This document shows positions 1-11,938 of a DNA stretch of 64,000 nucleotides, piece after piece. The stretch lies in the NCBI GenBank assembly GCA_035582835.1, contig JAYKAV010003100.1, positions 216,179-280,178 on the forward strand. The letters run 5' to 3'. The notes beneath the pieces were generated by a model. It saw only the letters and a list, made by a program, of their open reading frames with translations. It was not told the origin of the DNA and searched no databases. The translations under genes and the position numbers were made by a program. The first letter of the stretch is position 1. Every line of letters begins with the position of its first letter. The DNA is from Phoebastria nigripes (Eukaryota; Chordata; Aves; Procellariiformes; Diomedeidae).

Positions 1-392
1 CCCATCTAGAACCAAAAATGTGCAGTTCATTTCCCCATACAGACAGAAATAACAGGCTCTTTGCCCCAAAATGACTGCTTAGCAATTAATTACAGGACTG
101 AATGAATAAAATATATTTTGCTTCAATACTAAGGAGTTCAAAAGATCTGACATACTACATTGTATCAGAATTATTATCTGTGAAATAATAAATGACAAGG
201 CCATCACAGGTACTTCTCATTTAATTTAACACTGAAGTTTGATACCAAGAGATACAACTGAATACTAGGATTGTTATTGCCGTATCAAGCCTATTTCCAC
301 AGTATTATGCCCACAACAAATGAAGAAACTAATTATTTCAAAACAACCCAAATTACTGTGTATTTTAAATACCCTCCTAATAAAGAACTGAA

Positions 393-422
393 GGCCCTTA
401 TTCCTTAGGCCCTTATTCCTTA
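393..422. repeat. 15-bp direct duplication (2 copies)
   Basis: GGCCCTTATTCCTTA occurs twice head to tail (393-407 and 408-422) with no mismatch, just before the CR1 fragment. This looks like a small slippage or template-switch duplication. Confidence 0.8.
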
Positions 423-441
423 TGCTCTGGTAAGATCAGGA

Positions 442-755
442 TAACCTAAGTTGAAAGGAATCTCTGGAGGTCATCTGGTAAAACCTTTACTCATAGCAGG
501 GCCAAATTCAACATCAGATACACTTCAGTCAGATCAGGTTTTTCAGAGCTATGTTCAGCTGGGGTTTGAATTTATTCAAGGATGGATTTTCCACAACTTC
601 TCTGGAAAACATGAACCAATGTATGACTGCTCTCACTGTGAATTTTTTTTTCCTAATATTTAATCAGAATTTCCCCCTTGTTGCATCCTGGGTCCACTGC
701 CTCTCCTCTTTTCACTGAGCACATCCAAGAACTGACCATCTTACCAATATCTGTA
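442..755 (-). repeat. CR1 LINE 3' fragment, diverged, minus orientation
   Basis: The plus strand reads as the reverse complement of a CR1 3' end: a GTTGAAAGGAATCTCTGGAGG-like start, 'GGTCATCTGG', 'GCAGGGCCAA', then 'AAGGATGGA..TTCCACAAC', 'CTCTGG', a run of T with 'CCTAATATTTAATCAGAATTT', and 'CCTTGTTGCA'. This order matches the recalled CR1 consensus block for block. It is more diverged than the copy at 63,645 and lacks the terminal short repeat, so it is an old 5'-truncated insertion in the NKAIN3 intron. An open frame of 70 codons inside it is incidental. Confidence 0.85.
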
Positions 756-3700
756 TTGAATGTGTGAATAGATTCCGGTCCTATTCAAGTGAAGTACAAA
801 ACCTCCACTCACTTTTCGTGTGCAATATCAGGGCCAATGATCTGTGCGACTGGTTTGACTCTCTCTTTGCTCACCTAATCAATTAAATTCATTTATTTAT
901 GTGAAAAAGTAATTTGGATATCATAGAGGAGTCAAAATGCAACACTTTTACATGAAAAATTAAAGAATTGTGATTTTATTACTTATTTGTCAACTTAACA
1001 GATTGACCCCAAAACTAAAAGGATCCACTTCATACCTATAAGATGCATGTAAGATACATACAGGTTGAAAACATGACCCAAGATTACCCAGTCTTATAAG
1101 TTTTTATTTCAGATACAAACCTCACAAAATCTGCAAGATTTAAACACCACCTTATCAACTGCAAGTGCAGTCGATCCCATATGATCTCTAAACATAAACC
1201 TACTGTGTGTTTGAGTTCTGCAAGTCCTACCCAAATTCCATTTGGATCCAACAATACTATCCTTCTGAACTTCAATGATTTCCAAAAACGCAATCTTTGG
1301 TTCCTAGTCTCAAGAATTGTGTCTTGGCAGAATGTAGCATATCTTGAAATAGAAGCAGATCAACAGCATATTCCAATGTTCTTAAAATAATTATTTCCAA
1401 AACTTACTGACCTTATAGACAGGAAGGATAGCTATATAATTCCCAATTTTCAGTGAATCAATTGCCATTATTATCATTGAAATCTTAACTCTTCCACTTC
1501 ATCACTGTAAAAATAATCATTAAATGTTTACATGACAGTTGACCGTCAGTCGCCGAGCAGCAGGGAATTGTAGAAAAATAGCCTGCTGTGGTGAACGGAG
1601 CCTAACACTAAGCAAGAGCTGCATGGCTTCTTTAAGAAATTCACCCAGTTCAGAAATTTCAGAGAGCTCTGAAAGTTCAGGGTTCCTCAAGTTTTGAATT
1701 CCCAACTTTGGATCACTGAACTGAAAGAAGTATTACGTGCAGCTTTGGCAGGAGGGGATTTCTACTGAGGCTGAATTTCTGGTGCATGGAGTAGTTAAAC
1801 ACTACAGTGCTCATGCACTGAGAATGTGTGTTTTACTAACAGGTATCTCCCAACAATTTTGTAAAATAAACCAAAAACACAAAGTGAAAAACACTTACTG
1901 ATGGTTGTTACTCTTTTGTCCCTGATAAGAGAGATCCTAAAAATTATATAGTCTCATACATTTTTTGGATTACAAAGATTTAACTCAAGTAGTTCTACCG
2001 GATGCAGTGTATTACTTCCAATCTTAATGTCAAATGCAATTATACACCCGTACAACAAGCGTATCGGCCTCTTAGGCACAGCCACCAGCAACAGTTACGT
2101 GCTTTGGGGATGTCGTTTGAGTTATCGGAGCAAAACACCATTCCCACGTCAGCTGCCTTAACAGAAAAGGCAACATCCTGCAACCAGCGCATTGTTCGGG
2201 GCTAAAATCCCAAGCCTCCTCCACCCCTGCTAGTACAATAGGCACCCCCTCATACTTCCTCCTCCTTTATCAGTGGACAGATGCTTCATCTCCAGATCAA
2301 TGGGCCAGTGATTCTTTTACCAACATAAAAAGATGCAGCAATTTACCGGTTCAAAGATTTTACTTTCTCAAATTTATCAAATCCCTTGAATCCCTGAGCT
2401 GTTAACTGAATAACTGTTATCTGTCAGTTCTAACATACAAGCACCAAGAGCCAAAATCATAAGTTAGAGTTTCCAGCTTTATAAAGCATTTTGAAATGAG
2501 ATGAAAATCTATGCATGACATATATCACTTCCCCACATAACTGCTGAAATTCCACTATGAACAGTAACAAATGGTGAAACGCTATCGTTCAGTCTAATGG
2601 ATGTAGTCTCACCTCCAAGCATAAGGATTTACATACATCAGTATAATGTTAATGGCAATCACAAACATAAATCTTCTGAATATTGAGAAGAATTAGTCTG
2701 TTAAAATGGCCAACTGCACTCCCCAAACAATCGCTAGTCAAAACATTAATACACAGAAGCTGTGTTTCCACTGGAATCATTTTCCAGTGTGGTCTGCTGG
2801 CACTTAAATTATTTGGAAAGTAACAGGTTAAATAGGGAACAGCCTATTTTACACTAACTATACTGGATAAACATACACTTCTAAATCAAGACCTATACAA
2901 TGAACACAGTGCAGGAAAGTCCAAGGATAAACACATGAAATGAGATTGTCAAAGCAATGAAGAGGACTTAGCCACGCGCTTTCCATTAATCTTCCCTTCA
3001 CCGCTTTGAAAATCTCATTCACGATCTCCGTTATTTAGAGTTCTTTGTGTTTGTATATCTGTATACTTCTACCAAAAACTTCCACTTACTGTAAATGTTG
3101 AAACAAAATTATCCTGCAATGGTAGTTTCTCAGAAACACATTTTCAAAGCAGCATGAAGGTTTTCACTCTGTGACACGTATTAACATCAATTGGATTCAC
3201 ACAGCTAAATCTCTCTGCAATTCGTTGTCAATTTACCCCTTCCAGAATTTAATATTTTTTGAATTTGTTTTATTTTCCAAACATTTTCATGTTGCAGTAT
3301 TTTATGGCATGGTGGCTACACTAGCACAGGCACTGTCTCTGGCAGCTGCTTTAATTTTCTGGTACAGACAAGGCCAACATCTGAAACTTCTAGTGGCACC
3401 AGTAAGAATTATGGCTGTAATCCAAAGGATTCATATATCCTTATGATATATTTTCCTGATGTATATGTAGCTCCAAATAGTCTTAATGACAGATTTATGC
3501 ACCAAAAGATACACATACACTTCTGAGTTCTTAGCTTGACAACTTTGGAAATGGCATATGACAATGCTTCAGTCAGGAAGAGCAAAACAGTGAAAGATCA
3601 TGGGGGGGTTGGGGAGGAGCACGATATTGTTCCCCTTACACAAAATTCCCTTGGCTTTCAGAAGCAGAATCCACCTTCAGAGGTTCAAGGAAACCCTGCG

Positions 3701-5225
3701 GCTAACAGTTTTTCCTGACCTGGTGCCACCTAGCCCCCCGTTTCGGTGATTATCTCCAGAATCCTGTATTACACATAATGATATGGATTCACGTTTCAGA
3801 ATGAGGTTATCATTAAATGACAGAAGACTAACTACAGGCTGTCTTTGGGATTACTGAATTCAACATTAAAATGTGTTTATTATAAAACATAAAAGCTGTC
3901 AGTCAGAAATAAAAATTTTCATGAAGCAAAACATAACTGAAAACTGGTATTATTGTCATTTTTATGTCAAAATCTTCCAGCTGACAAACAGCACTGAAAA
4001 TTACAAACAAATCTTGAAGTTAATACACTTAATGTATTTTCATTAGAGAAAGGGTTTTTTTATTGACTGTCATGCAATAACTGTTGTTCTCTTCACCTTG
4101 GAATTCTTCATCCCAGCAACACATAAACATGCAGCCTAGGCAAAAGTTAGAGAAGACGACAGTTTTAAGGAATCAAGAAACTGTGCTTTGAGGCCACTGA
4201 ACACTGCATCTTTCTTTAGAACAAGAACCAAATCTTTGGTATGAACATGTTTCCAGGAATTTGGCTTTTTTACTTCACATCATCTTATACCAAAGAGAAT
4301 CTACATAGTACATGTATGCTATAAAAGGTGTTGCCAACTGTGTTTTATAAGATATCTCTTTCTCAGGTGATATCTAATGGTTAAAGTTAAGCCTGAACTG
4401 TTCCCAGGCCCTTTTCTGACATGACCAGAATATGACTAAGGTGAACAACTTCCTTTTTTAAAATATGTGCCCATCTGTCTCCTTTTCTAAAGTTTTTCCT
4501 CAAGTCGTATAAATCATCTGTACTTCTGAAATGCTACAAATTAGCACTACAAGTGCTTTGGGTTTTGTAACATTTAATCTAAATGTTGTCCACAGTCAGT
4601 AATAACCTCTTTCACCCCTCCATAAACGGATGCAACGTTAAAATAAATCTCGCTTAATGACAGTAATGTCTGGGGATGCAGTTTTGTTGTGCATGCTTTA
4701 TATGCATGACCTCTGAGATGTTAGAAGAAGATCTAAAACCGCCTGTGGCGACAACTTCTACAGACATAAACCAAATGCTACCACCACTGAGACCACGGAA
4801 AGTATCTGAGCTTTAAGTTCATGCCTACTAGACGACTTCTTGGATCTAAACCATGACTTTTATTTTTAAATGAAAATAAATTAAAATGAAAGCATTTTGC
4901 CATACAGGCATTTATCAGTGCCTGAAAGATGTGGATATAACAGTGGAACATTATTATAAAACAGGTAAGTACAGAAGAAAAAAACTATGCATTAAAGTCA
5001 TTTTTGAAAGTTGTTATATCATCTGATAGGTCTTTTATAAAATACGAATCTTTTTCTGAAAGACTTTATATGCATTTCTCTGCAGATTATGGTGGCTATT
5101 CACACTTTACTTCAATTTTTAGAGCCTCCAAGTAATTCTACAGAATAGTAAATACAGTTATTATAACCTTTATAACTGGCGGACAGATATATTTGAAGAA
5201 AAAGGGTTTGTTTCCCCTCCCTCAT

Positions 5226-5507
5226 GCACTGAAGTAAATCAGGAGTGATTCTGCTGCAGTCGATAGGACAGTATCCGCAAAACCGATGCAAAACAAGAGA
5301 AAAAAAAAGGGCAGAAATGTATAAACAAAGCTTTCCTCACACTAAAAGTACAAATCACATGTCTTCTCTGCTCTTTGGCAAGGTTGTGCCATTGAAGTAC
5401 TTATACCCCACTTAGCTCCATCGCACTAAAGCACATCTGAATAAGGTCCAGACTCACACTGTAAACAATGGGGGTACACCAGTTTACACAGGCTGAGAAT
5501 CTGGCAT
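5226..5507. repeat. Ancient SINE-like repeat pieces (sauropsid/amniote family)
   Basis: Two pieces resemble a very old interspersed repeat with the words 'gtaaatcaggagt..tct', 'gaagtcaatgg', 'ttacacc' and 'agaatctgg': 5,230-5,267 carries GTAAATCAGGAGTGATTCTG, and 5,472-5,504 carries GTACACCAGTTTACACAGG then CTGAGAATCTGGC. In the family as I recall it these blocks are nearly adjacent. Here about 200 bp of A-rich sequence separates them, so there is either an insertion or two separate fragments. I cannot assign the exact family name. Confidence 0.4.
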
Positions 5508-6697
5508 AAAGCCTTGAAAATGAATGAGGATCTTCAAATGAAGTAAATGTATTGCATTTAAGTGTACTACCCCTGAAACAGAAGCGATTTCAAAGTGCTG
5601 TAACAGAAAACGAGAAAGATTAGCAAAGGATTAGGAAAAAAAAACCCCAACAGTAAACGCATCCCACTTTTCTTCTTTACAGACACACACACAAGGAACA
5701 GCACTCATCTTAAGAAAGATCATGTGGCAAAACGATGACTCTGAGTCACTAGAAAAGAGAAAAATCTTTTAAAATACTCTTGGGACCAGGGACTACTGTT
5801 AAAGGAAGAGCATTATTTTATCATCCNGCTAACGAGCCAGAGGAAGGATTATTATTGTTTGGTGGTGTTTTGTCTCGACAACTCTTTTCTCTGAAACAAA
5901 TATGCCAAATTCAGTAAACAAAGAGAAGAAGATGCCCCGTTCTGTTGTTTCAACTGCACACTGAGGAATATTTAATCAGAGGAAAGGAATCCCAAGCAAA
6001 GTCACAGGCGAGGGCCGGCAGATGCCCCTTTTACAAAGGTTAAGAAAAACAGAAAAAAGACAGAGGCGGCGATGACGGTGGTTTTCCCACCCCACCCCAC
6101 CGCGCTGACACGGGAGGCGGGCGGCCCGCGGCGGCAGCGCCCAGCAGTGCCCGGCCCGGGCCCCGCCGCGGCAGCCCCGAGCCGCCGCCCGCCCCGCGGG
6201 CCCCGCCGCCGCCCCTCGGGCACCGGCTGCCGGCCGAGCGGAGGCAGCGTGCTCCTCTTTCTTCTCCTCAGCGTCTACTTTCAGCAGACGGGGGAAGCCC
6301 CTGCCTGCACCAGCGGGGAGCGAAACTGCCGGGGCGGGGGAGCCTCTCTCCCTCAGGCAGGGAGCGCTGACAGCCGCCCGGGCTGAGGCACCGCGGCACC
6401 CGCCCCGGCCCGCCGCCTCCCCCCTCCCCAGCCACGGTGCCGCTCTCGCCCCACGCCGCGTCCTCCTCGCGTCGCACTGCAAAACTTACGGGTCGGGGGC
6501 GAGGAGCGGGCGCGGGCGGGCCGTCGGGGCGGCGGGAGCGCGGCCGGCCGCCTGCGCTCCCACAGGGCGCGGACAGCTCCGCGCCCGGGTCAGCGCCGCT
6601 CCGTGCCGCCGGCCGCCGTGCCCGGGGAGGGGGAGAGCGCCCGTCCCTTCCCGCCCCCCCGCGAAGCCGAAGCGTGCCCCAGGGCGGGCAGCCGGGC

Positions 6698-6703
6698 ACT
6701 CAC
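6698..6703 (-). other. Splice donor of NKAIN3-like exon 1
   Basis: On the minus strand the exon end CAGCTG is followed by GTGAGTGCCC, a near-consensus 5' splice site. It lies exactly where the NKAIN reading frame leaves its family pattern, which supports a real exon-intron border. Confidence 0.8.
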
Positions 6704-6757
6704 CAGCTGCAGCGAGCAGAGGAAGATCAGCGTGCAGCGCCCCGTGCAGCAGCCCAT
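6704..6757 (-). CDS. NKAIN3: First coding exon of an NKAIN-family gene, best match NKAIN3
   Basis: Reading the minus strand from 6,757, an ATG in a perfect Kozak context (GCCACCATGG) opens 18 codons, MGCCTGRCTLIFLCSLQL, ending at a consensus donor (CTG|GTGAGT, GT at 6,703-6,702). NKAIN proteins are small four-pass plasma-membrane proteins that interact with the Na+/K+-ATPase beta subunit and are mainly neuronal. Their N-terminus has the pattern M-G-x-C-x-G-R-C with a hydrophobic first membrane segment, and the first exon is known to be this short. Gly2-Cys3-Cys4-Thr5-Gly6-Arg7-Cys8 matches NKAIN3 better than the NKAIN1, 2 or 4 N-termini I recall. The remaining exons lie beyond the left edge, so the paralogue call rests on 18 residues. 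Confidence 0.75.
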
Positions 6758-6992
6758 GGTGGCAGCTGGCCGCGCCGCGCCGCGCTGCCGGAGAGCCGCC
6801 GCTTCTCCTCTGCTTGCCTCCCGCGCTGACGCGGCCCCGGAGGCGAAGCGGGGGGCTCACCGCATCCGGACGGAGCGGCCGGGCGTGTGTGTGTCCCCCG
6901 CCTTTCTCTGCTCCCCCTCCTTTGTCGAGGGGGTTTCTCCTCGGCGGCGGGAAGGAGCGCGCGGAGGTCAGCGCGGCCCCGGGGAGAGGAGC

Positions 6993-7007
6993 CGGCGGCG
7001 GCGGCGG
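6993..7007. repeat. CGG triplet tract (5 units) in the presumed 5' UTR
   Basis: Five uninterrupted CGG units lie about 240 bp upstream of the NKAIN3-like ATG, inside the CpG island. The tract is short and could be ordinary CpG-island composition. Confidence 0.7.
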
Positions 7008-7080
7008 TAGCGGGGGGCTCTGCCCGGCGCGGCGCGGGTCTGGCTCTGGGGAAGGGGCAGGGGACGGGGGTGGGCGTGTG

Positions 7081-7500
7081 NNNNNNNNNNNNNNNNNNNN
7101 NNNNNNNNNNNNNNNNNNNNNNNNNNNNNNNNNNNNNNNNNNNNNNNNNNNNNNNNNNNNNNNNNNNNNNNNNNNNNNNNNNNNNNNNNNNNNNNNNNNN
7201 NNNNNNNNNNNNNNNNNNNNNNNNNNNNNNNNNNNNNNNNNNNNNNNNNNNNNNNNNNNNNNNNNNNNNNNNNNNNNNNNNNNNNNNNNNNNNNNNNNNN
7301 NNNNNNNNNNNNNNNNNNNNNNNNNNNNNNNNNNNNNNNNNNNNNNNNNNNNNNNNNNNNNNNNNNNNNNNNNNNNNNNNNNNNNNNNNNNNNNNNNNNN
7401 NNNNNNNNNNNNNNNNNNNNNNNNNNNNNNNNNNNNNNNNNNNNNNNNNNNNNNNNNNNNNNNNNNNNNNNNNNNNNNNNNNNNNNNNNNNNNNNNNNNN
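7081..7500. other. Assembly gap (420 Ns)
   Basis: Exactly 420 consecutive Ns interrupt the CpG island upstream of the ATG. Gaps of this type are common in bird assemblies at GC-extreme promoters. The true length is unknown, and the transcription start may lie inside it. Confidence 0.99.
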
Positions 7501-8879
7501 ACCGGGGAAGCCCGGGGGCGGGCGGCCGGCCATTGTTCGCGGCTTGCGCTGTGCCGGGGGCGGAGGGGGGTCCCAGGGTGGGCGGGAGGCGGCGGGGGAG
7601 GCCGCCGGGCCCCTGTTCCTCAGGGAGTCCCTCAGGCAGAGGCTGGGTGCCTGCTCCCAGAGGGGGTGGCAGGGGGGTGACGAGAAGTACCTCAGGGAGC
7701 CCGTTTGCCTCCCTCTCCCCCCTGCGCGGCGCCGGAGCGCGGGCAGGGCGAGCTGGCTTCACCGGGGGCGGTGAGGGGCCTGGGTGCCCGAGGCTGGCGC
7801 TCGGGTTGTTTAATCCCCTCCTCGGCCGCTGACAGGCGGTGCTGGGGGAGGGGGTTTCCCTCCCTGGCAACGCCATTGTGCCGAGAGAGCCCGCCGGCTC
7901 CTGCTGCCCCTCGCGGGTGTGAACTGGGAGGGGCCTCCGGGGAGAGGGGCTCGGCCCCGGCAATAATCTCTCTTGGCAAAGGTAAATGGACCCCGAGAGT
8001 TGCAAAGAATTCCTGCGTGAATGAAGGAGACGGATGAATAACCACTGCTCCCCAGGAGCCTCTGCGTGGGCAGCTGAGAGAAATAGGATCAGTGGAGATA
8101 CTGCGGTCCCTGTATCTATGTATGCACTTGGTTGTAGACAAGTAATGTTTTGGGGAGGAATAATAGATACAAACGTGCACAGTCTCTTAAAAATATTTTT
8201 GCACATGGATGAAGTGTCAACCACCTTTTTTTTTTCTCTCTCCAGCAAAGTATGGATAAATCAGATTATTTTTTACAGACATTAAGGCATGTTCCACTCA
8301 CCAGACAGTGCTTTCCTACAGCCCATTACCAGCTGCTGTTTCATGATACACAGACTTCTGCCAAAGAACACTGAAGCTTGCCCTGGGAAAAAAACCTACC
8401 TTCTGCAAGGCATAGCAAGATATCTGATTAATGTCTCTATGAAATACACAGTATTGTATCCCCAAACTACATACAACTTTTAATTTATGCATTAAATGGT
8501 AGTGACAATAGTCAAATAATTACAAAACTACCACAAAATAGTATTGTGTCAGATTAGATTTGGAAAGCTGCTTTTTTCTACCACATCCCTTTTAAGTAGG
8601 AAAGCATTAGGATAGCTTTATATACCAAAACGAAGGAACAAAAGAAAGACAAGTAAGAACCAGATTCTGCTCATCCAGGATATGTATTTGACTAGGTATG
8701 TATGTGAGGAGTGCAAAATATAACCCACATTGCACAATATACAAAACTTCAATAAAACAGCCTGAGATTTATATTTCTATGTATGGCTTTTAAAATAAAA
8801 TTCTACCTGGGGCTAAACTTTACTAAAGTTACATCTTCTGAGAACATACATATTTTGAAGGATGAATACTAGAAGATAT

Positions 8880-9140
8880 GGAAGTAAATTGAAAAGGTGA
8901 TAGTTGCCAAAAATACATTGTGCCAGCCTGAACTGGTAAATTTTATGGATAATTGGTTTTCTATACAGAGTACTTAGAGCAGGTGTCATCTCTCTGGACT
9001 TCACTGAAGTATTTAATACAATACCAGATGCTTTTTAGTTAAACCCAATAATAGAGAGATTAATAATAAGAATTGCAGCATGGGTAAGGAACCAAATAAA
9101 TGAAATGACAAGAGCTAGTGCTGAAGAGATTTTACTTGTA
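8880..9140 (+). repeat. Decayed CR1/L3-type LINE fragment (RT region), plus orientation
   Basis: Around 8,981-9,025 the plus strand translates to a V-I-S-L-D-F-T-E-V-F-N-T-I-P pattern, a degraded form of the LINE reverse-transcriptase block V-x-Y-L-D-F-S-K-A-F-D-T-V-P. About 50 bp further on, 'GCATGGGTAAGGAACCAAAT' followed by 'AGTGCTGAAG' recalls the nucleotide sequence following that block in old CR1/L3 elements. Frames are broken and no ends are identifiable. Confidence 0.55.
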
Positions 9141-9480
9141 CTCACCATATTCAGCCCCTGCTTGTACGTCAGTGGGATGAGGTCCATAACTCTTCCCCCT
9201 CTATTTCTCCCCAGGGGTAGTGCTCTTCTGACAAGTAGCTAAATCCTTACCTTTCCTTCTCGCAAGAAAGCAGATACCTTCCAGTGCTAGGATAGTAGCT
9301 GACATTAACCCATGTTCTTTGTTAAGGTAGAACTGTCTGAAGACCTGGATAAGATACACAAGGCATTTTTCACCTGTCCAAGCTATTGTTTCAGCAACCT
9401 GTAGAACCAAGTGGGTATTGCTGTTTCAGAGACAAGCAGTGTTCAAACTGTCTTCCAGACTACAAGAGGCAGAAAATTCC

Positions 9481-9538
9481 TTAAAAAATAATAAAAAAAA
9501 NCNAAAAAAACAAACAAAAAAACAGAAAAAAGAGAAAG
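9481..9538 (+). repeat. A-rich low-complexity tract
   Basis: A run of A with interspersed T, C and G and two unresolved bases (9,501 and 9,503). It may be an expanded poly(A) remnant, but no retroelement body can be tied to it. Confidence 0.8.
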
Positions 9539-11651
9539 CCAATAGTGGTTATTTCTGTATAGACAGTTCAACTTCTTCACAATTTCTAATTTGTGTGTTA
9601 CTGAACTTGAATTCCAGAGCCGATAACTTTCAGAGCATGTAAAAGTAAGTCTCAGAAGTGATATCTAAAAAGTAAAAAAAACCAACCCTTTTCCAAACCA
9701 CTTGCATCGTTGCCTATCCTTATAAATTATGGAAATTCCCATCTTCACTGAGCGAAGTTTCATAGAGCTCTACAGATCTCTAATGTTTTGCTGTTTGCTT
9801 TCTCATGTTCCTGAAGTATTTTGCCATTTCTGTCCTCTAGCTAGCCAAAACGGATCCCAGAATGAAAAGGACAGTTGTGTAAAGCAGATTTATTCCTGAG
9901 TATAAGGTTCCATAAACAAAAAACTGTTACCTGGTCAGGGAAGCAGTAAAAAAAAATGTTAATTAGCAAGAGAGTGCTGTAGAACATGACTTCCACAGGA
10001 GCACAAGGAACTAAGCTATTAGGATGTAATTGCCCTACAGCTGAAAGCACTGGGCATAAGAGAGATATAGGAGAGAGAACCTGGGTCAGGAGGAGGTTAA
10101 AAATGAAGTATGATTATGAGAAGGCATAGGATTCCTAGAACATATCAGAGAATGCAATATAAGAATAATATAATGTACAAAGCAAAGAGGAAGGACTGTA
10201 TTTTATAGATTTCTCTACCCGTCAATTGGGTAGAGAAGCCGATAGTCAAATAACCATAGAAACTCATTTCCAGCTTCATAATGAAGACAGCCCTAATATA
10301 GTACTGTGCATGCCAAGTAGGTAAAAAAATGGTGTAAGCACTAAGAAACCCTGTGGACTAGCTTAATGCCTAACAAGATGTGCTGTATGGATGCAAATTT
10401 AGTGCGCTTGAAAAGAAAGCATGTACTCAAAAGCTTTATGATACGTCATGTAGACTTGGCCATACCCTGACATAATTGTATGATTCCTTACGCTAAAGTC
10501 ATAACTGTAGGCCTTCAGAGCCTGTGCTTTTAATCTCACTGCATTCAAAGAAGAAAACCAAGGTTGTTCACATTTATAGAAAAATAGCATCACAAATATC
10601 TATAAGAGATATTACAACTATGTAGTAGAGACTTCGATTTCCTATAGGTCTATTCCTTGGTAGATTATATTCTTCAGAATCAAAGATATGAAAATTTTAG
10701 TTTTTAAGAACTAAAACCATCAGTAAAAGATCTCATATCAAGAGGACAAAATGAAATTCATAATATTTGACTGGCCTTGTAGCGCTTTAACAGTGTATAC
10801 CATTCATCTAATAAGCCATTTACTTGTCTGCCTGTGCTGGAGTTTTCCTCAACCTGCATCGAACTTACCTGGTCACTGACCTGGGCTTAAGGAGATGCAT
10901 TTTGTTAACTATGCCTGCTGGATAACAGTAATAATCACAGATGATAGAAGAAACNCTTCCAATTGACTTTGCCATCTTTGATCACGAATATTACTCAGAG
11001 GAAATTACTGATAAAAATGAGTAAGAGTGTCAGAGGATAACCCTAATCCTGGAAAGATTTTTGTATTTACTTAATTTTAAACACTGAGAGTAGCCCTAGA
11101 TATTCTGCAGAGATTAGGTAAGTACATTCAAGGTCTGCAGAATCAGAGTTTAAGAACAGATTGCCCTGGACTCAGATTTCAGCTTTAATTTTGGCATTTA
11201 ATGCAGAAAGACTGGGAATCAGAAACTTTGTAATTACTTTTACGCTTTCCCAGAATGAGAGAGGATACAGGGATCAAAATACACCTCTATACAGCTATCA
11301 ACAGGTCACACTTAAGGCAGACATACAGTTGTAATAGCTTAGAAAAACATTCCACTGTGTATTCCCCAAGCAGTCTTGAAACACCTCAAGCAAACTAGAA
11401 ACCCCATGAAATCTAATATAACTTTAAAGACAAATGAGGGTTTCAAGATATTATCAGTGTTTTTAGTAAATCCTATTTTCAATTTATCCTTCTGAAGGCA
11501 GATACACAATATAATGATCTAATTTTTCATTTTGATGTTAACATCTGCTGCTAGGAAATTGTATTCTTCATTAAAATGTAAGTACTTTATGGAATGGAAA
11601 TATATGTTCATTGTGAATGATGTTTTTTATTTTAAAAATAGTGTTTTAAAT

Positions 11652-11938
11652 GATCAGGCCCAATGTGGGGAACCAGGGTCAGGCACAGCCCCTCAATGGC
11701 CGGGCAGGCCCGTGGGGATGGGGACGGGTCGACGGCAGGACAGGATGTCAGCCCATGGGTCGGGCTCACGGCCAGGCAGGGCAGGGCGGTGGGGACCTTG
11801 GGACCAGCCTTGCTGCGGTGTCGCTGGGGCAGGGACTGGCAGCCCTTGGGGGGCTGAAATGGGGTCCTGGGCCGTGGGCAGGGTGAGGGGGGCCCCGGGG
11901 GGTGGGCAGGGACAGGCAGGGCTGGTGGTGCCCTCAGG
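11652..11938. other. GC-rich block of unknown origin
   Basis: About 290 bp of markedly GC-rich, G-on-top sequence with many GGCAGGG/GGGGACC-like words sits abruptly inside AT-rich DNA and is followed by a pyrimidine run with 16 Ts (11,966-11,981). The edges read TGTGGGG at 11,663 and CCCTCA near 11,936, which are weakly inverted-repeat-like, but no target-site duplication is evident. The poly-T lies at the wrong end for a simple minus-strand retrocopy tail. Open frames on both strands reflect the lack of A/T stops. It could be an unclassified repeat (an LTR-like piece or a LINE 5' end), a minisatellite remnant or a small regulatory island. Confidence 0.5.

Larger units (their letters stand above)
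1..6703 (-). other. NKAIN3: 5' part of intron 1 of the NKAIN3-like gene (partial)
   Basis: Because the minus-strand exon at 6,757-6,704 ends in a GTGAGT donor, the sequence to its left is the beginning of intron 1; no acceptor or second exon is seen, so the intron runs off the left edge. NKAIN genes in other vertebrates have very long first introns. The first roughly 640 bases downstream of the donor are still GC-rich (CpG island); the rest is AT-rich. I see a CR1 fragment at 442-755, an old SINE-like fragment near 5.2-5.5 kb and low-complexity A/T runs. Nothing else between 760 and 5,200 has coding character: open frames there are below about 100 codons and lack recognisable domains. Confidence 0.65.
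6070..7960. promoter_or_regulatory. NKAIN3: CpG island / promoter region of the NKAIN3-like gene
   Basis: Base composition switches sharply from AT-rich intron to GC- and CpG-rich sequence near 6,070 and back near 7,960. The island covers the first coding exon, the 5' UTR region and the probable transcription start on the minus strand. No TATA box is visible in the resolved part upstream of the ATG (6,758-7,080), as expected for a CpG-island promoter. A CGG tract lies at 6,993-7,007. The middle is missing (7,081-7,500). Long open frames on both strands here, including some that read across the gap, are products of GC-rich, stop-poor sequence and not genes. Confidence 0.85.
7961..11651. other. 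5' flanking DNA, no gene seen
   Basis: AT-rich sequence upstream of the CpG island on the minus-strand gene's 5' side. It contains a decayed CR1-like segment (about 8,880-9,140) and an A-rich low-complexity run (9,481-9,538). The longest open frames are 60-85 codons and show no family resemblance. Confidence 0.6.

Noticed and set aside
7970..7995. Possible plus-strand splice donor (CAAAG|GTAAAT) for a divergent transcript from the CpG island
   Set aside because: A single donor-like match with no supporting exon, start or acceptor is not enough to propose a divergent gene.
6968..8248. Open frames of up to 426 codons across the CpG island on both strands
   Set aside because: They read through 420 Ns and owe their length to GC-rich, stop-poor sequence. 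Composition is Ala/Arg/Gly/Pro-rich without domains, and the true exon (6,704-6,757) lies in another frame.
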